In this document: positions 54,138 through 60,258 of the stretch, piece after piece
Numbering within the stretch: position 1 is the first letter of the stretch
How the letters are laid out: every line of letters begins with the position of its first letter
NCBI RefSeq assembly: GCF_018982945.1
Contig: NZ_JABRXE010000001.1
Coordinates: forward strand, 62,001 to 126,000
DNA length: 64,000 nucleotides
Direction of reading: 5' to 3'
Origin: Anaerostipes faecalis
GTDB lineage: Bacteria > Bacillota > Clostridia > Lachnospirales > Lachnospiraceae
Translations under genes and position numbers: made by a program
The notes under the pieces: generated by a model
Seen by the model: only the letters and a program-made list of their open reading frames with translations
The model's database searches: none
Told to the model about the DNA's origin: nothing

Positions 54138-54173
54138 TGGGATATATTATTAATTAAGCGAGGTGAAATACTT

Positions 54174-55067
54174 ATGTATATGTCAGTGAAACAAGCGGCA
54201 GAGAAATGGGGAATTTCAGATAGAAGAGTACGAATTTTATGCTCAGAAGGAAAAATTCCGGGAGTTATCCGTGAGGGGCGTAGTTGGAAGATTCCGGAAG
54301 AGGCAAAGAAACCGGAGGATGGTCGATATAGGTCTGCAGAAAGTCTGTTAGAGATGATTGACCGAAAGAAAGCAGAATTGGATACCAGGCGACCATTGAC
54401 AGAAGGAGAGGTTGAGCGTCTTACAGAAGACTTTGTGGTGGAGTATACCTATAATTCCAATGCTATTGAAGGTAATACGCTAACCTTGAGGGAAACAGAT
54501 ATGGTGCTGCGTGGTCTCACGATTGATCAAAAACCTCTCAAAGACCATATGGAGGCGGTCGGACATAAAGAAGCTTTTTATTTTGTACGGGATCTGGTAA
54601 AGGAGCAAGTGCCATTATCGGAGAGTGTGATAAAACAGATTCATTATCTGGTACTGGCGGATAAAAAAGATGACCGTGGGGTTTACAGAAGAGTTCCAGT
54701 AAGAATTATGGGGGCAAAACATGAACCAGTACAGCCTTATCTTATTCAACCTAAGATGGAGCAGTTGCTGGAAGCTTATAGAAACAGCACCGAGCATATC
54801 ATTCCCAGACTTGCACGGTTCCATATTGAATTTGAAGGCATTCATCCGTTTATAGATGGTAATGGTCGTACGGGGCGGTTGCTTGTAAATCTGGAACTGA
54901 TGAAAGCAGGATATCCGCCGATTGATATTAAATTTACAGATCGGGTTGCTTATTACAATGCTTTTGATGAATATCATGTAAATCATAATCTGAATACAAT
55001 GGAAAAGTTGTTTGCTGGGTATGTGAATACAAGGTTAGACAGCTATCTGGCAATGTTGGAAGAATGA
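54174..55067 (+). CDS. Fic-domain protein with N-terminal HTH (third copy)
   Basis: 297 residues, same plan as the first Fic protein: HTH (SVKQAAEKWGISDRRVRIL), inhibitory motif SNAIEG and Fic core HPFIDGNGRTGR with intact His and Arg. Class II self-inhibited AMP transferase. RBS GAGGTG, ATG 54174 (54180 also possible). Preceded by three tandem repeats. Target unknown. Confidence 0.9.
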   Translation: MYMSVKQAAEKWGISDRRVRILCSEGKIPGVIREGRSWKIPEEAKKPEDGRYRSAESLLEMIDRKKAELDTRRPLTEGEVERLTEDFVVEYTYNSNAIEGNTLTLRETDMVLRGLTIDQKPLKDHMEAVGHKEAFYFVRDLVKEQVPLSESVIKQIHYLVLADKKDDRGVYRRVPVRIMGAKHEPVQPYLIQPKMEQLLEAYRNSTEHIIPRLARFHIEFEGIHPFIDGNGRTGRLLVNLELMKAGYPPIDIKFTDRVAYYNAFDEYHVNHNLNTMEKLFAGYVNTRLDSYLAMLEE

Positions 55068-55088
55068 AAATATTGTGGAGGTGTGGGG

Positions 55089-55340
55089 ATGTTTGTTTCA
55101 GAATATTTTGGTTTGGACGATGAATTAGATAAAATGGGGGTATTTGATTGTGTCCTGAATAATGACAGTAGATTTTTTATTAATCTTATGCGTTTGAAGG
55201 TATCTGCTGTTCCCGAATTCAAAGGTGCGTATAAGCGAATAAATGATTACTTTAGTGAAATAGCCACGCTTCTTAATGCCTCTGACTCAAAAGAGGACAA
55301 ACTTTACAAAACAGCATTTTGGTCCTATGTCAAGATTTAG
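55089..55340 (+). pseudogene. Truncated unknown gene, cut by the IS insertion
   Basis: An 83-residue acidic N-terminal fragment (FVSEYFGLDDELDKMG, DYFSEIATLLNA, SKEDKLYKTAF) starting at ATG 55089 after GGAGG. Its stop is formed by the left end of the IS. Joining the flanks without the IS adds only about seven codons before a stop, so it was probably already shortened. I do not recognise a family. Confidence 0.55.
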
Positions 55341-55379
55341 TACAAGTTAAAATGAGGTTTTCCTCATCTTAACTTGCCA

Positions 55380-55652
55380 TCAGCAATCCGCCTTTCTGGA
55401 TTCTACGATACAGTTCTTTGGTAATCTTTGGGGCCCGTAATTCTGTTTTGATTCATCATAAATATCCTTGATTTTGGCTTTTACCGCTTCACGACGCTGT
55501 TCAGCGTTTAAAGGAACATGTTTTAGCCATGCACGGTAACCAGAACGGGAAACGCCGAGATATTTCAATATTCCGGAGACAGAAACCCGGCGTCCAGCCT
55601 TATGGGCAGTTTCTGCCTTCTCAGTAACTTCGAGATCAATGGCTTCCGTCAT
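55380..55652 (-). pseudogene. IS3 transposase OrfB fragment
   Basis: 90 residues: HTH_21-type N-terminus (RRVSVSGILKYLGVSRSGYRAWL, IYDESKQNYGP) and then a frameshifted tail. The rve domain with the DDE triad is absent. In the neighbouring frame the sequence after NYG reads APKITKELYRR.., which shows the shift. Overlaps orfA by four bases, the usual IS3 frameshift arrangement. Confidence 0.85.
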
Positions 55653-55933
55653 TTTCCCAGAATGTTGATTGCTTTTTTTAATACATCAAGAGCGTCCTGT
55701 GCATCACGAAGTTCACGTTTTAATCGTGCGATTTCTTTTGCTTCATCAGAAGCATAATTACCGGAACCACGGCATTCAATATCACCTGTCTCACGTAGCT
55801 CCTTCTGCCAACGTGATAATGTCTGCTGACTGATTCCTAAATTTGATGCACAGTCCTGCAGTCCTAAGTCTCTGTGATCATGATAATACTGGACTGCATC
55901 CAGTTTAAATTGTTTGTCATAGTGCTTTGCCAT
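55649..55933 (-). CDS. IS3 transposase OrfA (HTH_Tnp_1)
   Basis: 94 residues: KHYDKQFKLDAVQYY, an HTH (ASNLGISQQTLSRWQKEL) and a C-terminal leucine-zipper helix (IARLKRELRDAQDALDVLKKA). It binds the IS ends. RBS GGAGGA on the minus strand, start ATG 55933. Intact, but without OrfB catalytic function nearby. Confidence 0.9.
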   Translation of the reverse strand: MAKHYDKQFKLDAVQYYHDHRDLGLQDCASNLGISQQTLSRWQKELRETGDIECRGSGNYASDEAKEIARLKRELRDAQDALDVLKKAINILGK

Positions 55934-56069
55934 AATGAGATCCTCCTTCAGTGCGGTACTTACATTGTACCATGAATTAATAGATTTAGAATGCTCATTT
56001 TGACTTGTACTATTTATATTCTAGCACCAATGAAAGATTAAAAGGCTGGAGTAATGGAGGTGTGAATTA

Positions 56070-56945
56070 TTGAAAAAATCTTTGTATAGACAGGTAATGT
56101 TTGTGTTATTAATGATTTGTCTCATGCTACTTATAGCAATTGCAATTAAAATAGAGGTTTTTAAGGAACTTAGTACATGTGTTGTATTTAAAACGATAGT
56201 ATCAATTATGAAGAATTCGTATGTCAGCAGCATCTTATGTAGTATTTTAGCGGTTTTGATTATTTATATTACTCAGGTTTATCATAGTAAAAAGATGCTG
56301 AAGAAGGATTTTAGATGTAATGAGATTATAGAAGATGTTTATGATGGAATAGAAATATATTGTAAGTTGAAGGACGAAATCCCTGAAAAAGTGGAAAGAA
56401 TGCCGGATGAAGATGTGCTTGATAAGAGAAGAAGAGAGTCATTGATGTTTTATGAATTTTATAAAAAGAATAGTGGTGATGTGGATATAATCACCTTGAG
56501 TTTGTCTTATGAAAATAATGATCTTCTTATTGATTCAGTACAGTCTTGTTTTCTTATTAATCTAAATTTTAAGCTGCTTAGTATTGTGAATAATATAAAA
56601 AATAGATTGCCAAATTTGAGGAAAAATTATCCGGAAATCAAGGAATTATACAAAAAATATGAATTGGAGAAAAATGAAAAGGAACTAAACGATTTAGGAA
56701 ATAGGTTATCTACTTATTTTATAGATTTGCGTTTTATGGCTATGTATTGGAATGAACTGTTAGATTATTTAGGTTATGATCCAACTTATATAAAAATGTT
56801 TATTAAAATTTATAATTCAAAATATGATACTATGGAAGATATCAAGCAATCTGCAGAAGTGCGTAATTTGAGAGCCAAAGAAGTTGATAAAGCAGTCAGA
56901 AAAGCTATATGGCAGTATAAGATAAAACACTTTTGGGATAAATAA
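56070..56945 (+). CDS. Unknown two-helix membrane protein
   Basis: 291 residues starting with TTG 56070, eight bases after GGAGG. Two hydrophobic segments (about 9-28 and 50-69) are followed by a long helical cytoplasmic part rich in Lys and Glu. No known family recognised. It sits alone between the IS and the phosphatase. A membrane-tethered effector of a defence system is one possibility, but nothing in the sequence proves it. Confidence 0.7.
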   Translation: MKKSLYRQVMFVLLMICLMLLIAIAIKIEVFKELSTCVVFKTIVSIMKNSYVSSILCSILAVLIIYITQVYHSKKMLKKDFRCNEIIEDVYDGIEIYCKLKDEIPEKVERMPDEDVLDKRRRESLMFYEFYKKNSGDVDIITLSLSYENNDLLIDSVQSCFLINLNFKLLSIVNNIKNRLPNLRKNYPEIKELYKKYELEKNEKELNDLGNRLSTYFIDLRFMAMYWNELLDYLGYDPTYIKMFIKIYNSKYDTMEDIKQSAEVRNLRAKEVDKAVRKAIWQYKIKHFWDK

Positions 56946-56954
56946 AATCTTAGC

Positions 56955-56998
56955 GGTAGTAAAACACCCCGATTTTTACTACCATTTTACTACTACAG
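56955..56998. repeat. TTTTACTAC-type repeats and hairpin
   Basis: GGTAGTAAAA (56955-56964) pairs with TTTTACTACC (56974-56983), followed by CATTTTACTACTACAG (56983-56998). ATTTTACTACTAC also occurs at 54012-54024, on the far side of Fic-3 and the IS. Short flanking repeats or a recombination scar are possible. Confidence 0.4.
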
Positions 56999-57074
56999 CC
57001 TGCCGTAACTTGCTCCATTTTGCCCTGTTTCGGCAAAACTGTGACAGAGAAACTGAAAATACACGAGAAAAATG

Positions 57075-57113
57075 ATGCCGTATATCGGTGCAAATCGAGG
57101 CAAGATACGGCAT
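57075..57113 (+). other. Inverted repeat before the phosphatase gene
   Basis: ATGCCGTAT (57075-57083) and ATACGGCAT (57105-57113) form a 9-bp stem around 21 bases, immediately before AGGAGG of the gene at 57132. It could be a leader hairpin or weak terminator. Confidence 0.45.
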
Positions 57114-57131
57114 TTTAGGAGGAATTATATT

Positions 57132-57593
57132 TTGATAAAAGTACTTTTTATCTGCCACGGCAACATCTGCCGTTCTACCATGGCTCAGTTTGTTTTCCAG
57201 GACATGGTGAATAAGCGTGGCTTACAAGATCAATTTTACATAAACTCAGCGGCAACCAGCAGAGAAGAAATAGGCAATCCACCACATTACGGAACCGTTC
57301 AGAAAATGCGGGAAGTTGGAATCCCTGTTTTAAAACATTATGCTGTGCAGATGACCAAACAAGATTATGAAGAATATGACTATCTGATCGGAATGGATCA
57401 TTTTAATCTGAAAAATATGAAACGTATGGTTGGAAGTGATCCGGAAGGAAAAATCCACTTACTACTGGATTTTTCCAGACATCCGGGAAATATTGCAGAT
57501 CCATGGTATACAGGAAATTTTGACGAAACTTATAGAGATGTAAAAGAGGGATGTCAGGCATTTTTAGAGTATGTATTAAAAAATAGAAAATAA
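57132..57593 (+). CDS. Low-molecular-weight protein tyrosine phosphatase
   Basis: 153 residues with the P-loop CHGNICRST at residues 8-16 (C(x)5R(S/T)) and the DPW general-acid loop (NIADPWYTGNFDETY). It removes phosphate from tyrosine or arginine. The start is TTG 57132, eight bases after AGGAGG; the frame upstream runs through a hairpin. Confidence 0.93.
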   Translation: MIKVLFICHGNICRSTMAQFVFQDMVNKRGLQDQFYINSAATSREEIGNPPHYGTVQKMREVGIPVLKHYAVQMTKQDYEEYDYLIGMDHFNLKNMKRMVGSDPEGKIHLLLDFSRHPGNIADPWYTGNFDETYRDVKEGCQAFLEYVLKNRK

Positions 57594-57645
57594 TATTTGT
57601 TTGGTATCAAAATATCGAAATAACTCTTTTATACAAAAAACAGAT

Positions 57646-58398
57646 CTAACGAAATTCCGTCATGTGTTTTCGATACCACAGTGGCAGCATATTTCTCTGG
57701 CATTTTGGATTATAACGCTCTTTAATACCTATAGAATGGAAAAAACCTTTCCATAAGTCAACAAATGGGTCATCTGTCTCTTGGGACAGCTGGTCCATTT
57801 CTTTTTGCGAAAGGGCGGTCAGATAATATTCCTGATCTTTGGGATGTACTACCGCTGTGTAGCGATTATCATCGATGATCATCCAGTTTTCAGAAGGCAT
57901 TCGATCAGCAAAATGAGGAGCAATGATTGTAAGAACATTGCTTTTAGGCTCAATATGGCTCACAAGAACATTTCCCTGCATGTTGGCAAAACGGATAAAT
58001 TCCTTGTGATAATGAGCTTCATTTCCAACTTTACGGTTTAATTCAAACATTCTCATCACCACCGGTTCTCTAAGATAATCAGTGATTTTTGCTCCATAAT
58101 GAAAACCTGCGACTAAAAATCTGTATATGGCATCCAACTTATCCGGTTGATCAGACATGGCTGCCCGATATACCATAAGGTAAGCTTTGAAAGAAATCTT
58201 TTTTTGTATGGAGTGAATGACACTGGTTGTTTTATCAGAGTCAGCATCAACGTGTCTGTATTCACAGAATAATTCAAGATTTCCTACAGGTTCTGTTAGC
58301 AGACGCACATTGGAGTGTCCCAGACGGGAAGCCCAGGCATCATAGATGCAGGTCATCATATCATCAAATTGGTCATGGCAAGTAAATATTGTTGTCAT
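57646..58398 (-). CDS. TIGR03915-type putative DNA repair protein (DUF4130)
   Basis: About 250 residues: IFTCHDQFDDMMTCIYDAW at the start and PLWYRKHMTEF at the end are typical of the DUF4130 family linked to uracil-DNA-glycosylase-like or radical SAM repair partners. The gene lies 14 bases after the radical SAM gene, so the two form an operon. ATG 58398 is preferred to 58407 because AAAGG abuts the latter. Confidence 0.9.
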   Translation of the reverse strand: MTTIFTCHDQFDDMMTCIYDAWASRLGHSNVRLLTEPVGNLELFCEYRHVDADSDKTTSVIHSIQKKISFKAYLMVYRAAMSDQPDKLDAIYRFLVAGFHYGAKITDYLREPVVMRMFELNRKVGNEAHYHKEFIRFANMQGNVLVSHIEPKSNVLTIIAPHFADRMPSENWMIIDDNRYTAVVHPKDQEYYLTALSQKEMDQLSQETDDPFVDLWKGFFHSIGIKERYNPKCQRNMLPLWYRKHMTEFR

Positions 58399-58412
58399 GA
58401 AAAACATCCTTT

Positions 58413-59885
58413 CTACATTTGTCCAAGTATGGATTTTCTGGAGTCTTCCACAGTCACCTCAGATTCAAAATGAAAATCATCAAAAAGAGAAAGCTGACGG
58501 AATGTCTGTGGATGGTCAATCTCCCAGCTTTGTCTGGCATCTTCGCCAATTAGCTGTCTTGTTATAAAATCCTCGTCGATGGAAATCCGATACATCATTT
58601 TCCCGTTACATGTAATAAAATATTTTGCTCGTTTTAAGACTACGCCTATTTTTTTCAGGTGGTCAAAGTCTAAATTTCCCTGACGCCGGGCTTTGATGAT
58701 CCGATAAGCCGATTTTGTACCAATGCCAGGAACACGGAGAATATCTTCATAGCTGGCTCGATTGACCTCCACAGGAAAACGTTCCAGATGTCTGAGAGCC
58801 CAGTCACATTTTGGATCCAGCATAATGTTAAAATTTGGACGATCAATGGTCAGTAGTTCCTCTGCGTGGAATCCATAATAGCGAAGAAGCCAGTCTGCCT
58901 GATAAAGTCGATGTTCTCGAAGAAGTGGAGGAGCGGTTTCCAGGTCTGGCAGAGCAGAATCTTCATTCAAAGGAACATATGCAGAGAAAAAAACCCGTTT
59001 GAGATCATATTGCTGATATAGTTTCTGGGTGGTAGACAGTAACTGGAGATCGGTTTCTCCGGTTGCCCCTATGATCATCTGGGTACTTTGACCGGCGGGA
59101 ACAAAAGGAGCCGGTTTTCCGGATGGAAGGAGTTTCCTGCCGGATGAAGAAATGAATCTGTGGGATTCCAACTGTTTTCTGGAAGAATCCTGAAAAATTG
59201 TATGCTTAAGGTAGCGGTTTCCGTAGGAACGTTCCATCTGGGGATCTTTACCTGCGGAAAGCCGATGTTCTGTAATGCCGTGCTGGATCTGGCGGATAGG
59301 TTCTATCAGTTTTCTGGGATTCTTATGGGGAGCCAGTTCTTTCAATCCCTCTATAGTTGGCAGTTCCAGGTTTACACTCATTCGATCCACGAGATAGCCG
59401 GTACTGGTAATCAGTTCTTCTGGTGCGCCGGGAATAGCTTTCACATGAATATAACCATTGAAGCGGTATTTGGTTCTTAATAGATAGACCGCCTGATACA
59501 TTAATTCCATGGTATAAGTTGGACTTTTAACGATGCCGGAACTTAAGAATAGTCCTTCGATATAATTTCTGCGGTAAAATTCAATGACAAGGGTACAGAT
59601 TTCTTCTGGAGTGAAGGTTGTCCTTATACGGTCATTGCTAGAACGATTCAGACAGTATTTGCAGTCGAAGATGCACTCGTTGCTAAGTAAAATTTTCAGC
59701 AATGATACACAACGGCCATCAGATGAAAAACTGTGACAAATGCCACAGGATTCGGTATTACCTAAAAATCCTTTCTTTCCTCTTCGATTAGAGCCGCTGG
59801 AGGTACATGCCACATCATATTTTGCTGCGTCGGCTAAAATATTCAGTTTTTCCTGCAAGGATAAATCCTGTGTCGTAATCTCCAT
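58413..59885 (-). CDS. TIGR03916-type radical SAM DNA modification/repair protein
   Basis: About 490 residues. The radical SAM cluster motif is CIFDCKYC, preceded by a Cys-rich CGICHSF segment; a helix-hairpin-helix-like part (RVPGIGTKSAYRIIKARRQG) near residue 400 suggests DNA binding. It always pairs with the DUF4130 gene, as here, and is thought to modify or repair DNA. ATG 59885 is chosen over 59891 by RBS spacing. LexA-like boxes flank the promoter. Confidence 0.93.
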   Translation of the reverse strand: MEITTQDLSLQEKLNILADAAKYDVACTSSGSNRRGKKGFLGNTESCGICHSFSSDGRCVSLLKILLSNECIFDCKYCLNRSSNDRIRTTFTPEEICTLVIEFYRRNYIEGLFLSSGIVKSPTYTMELMYQAVYLLRTKYRFNGYIHVKAIPGAPEELITSTGYLVDRMSVNLELPTIEGLKELAPHKNPRKLIEPIRQIQHGITEHRLSAGKDPQMERSYGNRYLKHTIFQDSSRKQLESHRFISSSGRKLLPSGKPAPFVPAGQSTQMIIGATGETDLQLLSTTQKLYQQYDLKRVFFSAYVPLNEDSALPDLETAPPLLREHRLYQADWLLRYYGFHAEELLTIDRPNFNIMLDPKCDWALRHLERFPVEVNRASYEDILRVPGIGTKSAYRIIKARRQGNLDFDHLKKIGVVLKRAKYFITCNGKMMYRISIDEDFITRQLIGEDARQSWEIDHPQTFRQLSLFDDFHFESEVTVEDSRKSILGQM

Positions 59886-59901
59886 GATCATTTCCTTTCT
59901 T

Positions 59902-59923
59902 CAAGAACGCCTCGGCGTTCTTG
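59902..59923 (-). other. 10-bp palindrome in the repair operon leader
   Basis: CAAGAACGCC, two bases, GGCGTTCTTG: a strong hairpin in the 5' leader of the radical SAM gene, ending 17 bases before its start codon. Confidence 0.6.
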
Positions 59924-59931
59924 CTGCTAAT

Positions 59932-60000
59932 CGAATCTATGTTCTAAAAATTGTAACATATTTTTCATAAAGATACAAGAAGTATCCGAACGTAAGTTCG
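59932..60000 (-). promoter_or_regulatory. SOS-type promoter with two LexA-like boxes
   Basis: Minus-strand promoter TTGTAT (59978-59973), 17-bp spacer, TACAAT (59955-59950). CGAACGTAAGTTCG (59987-60000) matches the Gram-positive LexA box GAAC-N4-GTTC with flanking C and G. CGAATCTATGTTCT (59932-59945) is a one-mismatch box beyond the -10. LexA repression of the repair pair is inferred. Confidence 0.65.
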
Positions 60001-60028
60001 CAAAAATTATAATTTTAAAAGTGGATTA

Positions 60029-60169
60029 GTGTATAATTGTTTTTTTGAATAAAGGAAATAACTATACACTTGTCAGATTCAACCATAAAATATACAATAA
60101 GTGTATAAAATAATAAAAAATCAGCAAAGAAAAATATACGCTATGAATTCAAATAGCCAGAGTGTATAA
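60029..60169. promoter_or_regulatory. Four GTGTATAA repeats before the LevR-like gene
   Basis: GTGTATAA at 60029-60036, 60101-60108 and 60162-60169, and the inverted form CTATACAC at 60062-60069, all within an AT-rich 230-bp region lacking genes. They may be binding sites or remnants of promoters. No -24/-12 promoter was seen. Confidence 0.45.
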
Positions 60170-60258
60170 AAAAATCCGCCTTTTTTTCGTTTGAGAAGGT
60201 TAAGGAAAAAAAGTATAGTATAGGCAGCTGGTGAGAACAGCGTAGGATAGGAGTTGTT

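Larger units (their letters stand above)
53623..54173. other. Non-coding stretch with hairpins and repeats
   Basis: Contains: CCTAACC/GGTTAGG hairpin at 53656-53690; a terminator (GGCGGAGTG with CACTTCGCC, 53696-53723, then ATTTTTATTTT); a terminator-like stem GCTGGATTCC/GGAATCCAGC at 53847-53875; the second copy of the palindrome repeat (53895-53923); GATTTTACTACTACTG at 54011; and three tandem TATTRTTCCGATAA repeats at 54082-54137. A 65-codon frame at 53960 has no ribosome binding site and is not called. Confidence 0.6.
55339..56011 (-). mobile_element. IS3-family element, internally deleted (673 bp)
   Basis: Terminal inverted repeats AGTACAAGTTAAAATGAG (55339-55356) and its counterpart (55994-56011) match at 17 of 18 positions. 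A 4-bp target duplication ATTT flanks it (55335-55338 and 56012-56015). It carries orfA and only the start of orfB; the DDE catalytic domain is missing, so it cannot move by itself but could be moved in trans. Confidence 0.88.

Noticed and set aside
53960-54157. 65-codon frame before the third Fic gene
   Set aside because: No ribosome binding site, and it covers the three tandem repeats that look regulatory.
60001-60258. Sigma-54 promoter before the LevR-like gene
   Set aside because: No TGGCAC-N5-TTGC-like sequence is visible, and the regulator itself lacks the residues needed to activate sigma-54.
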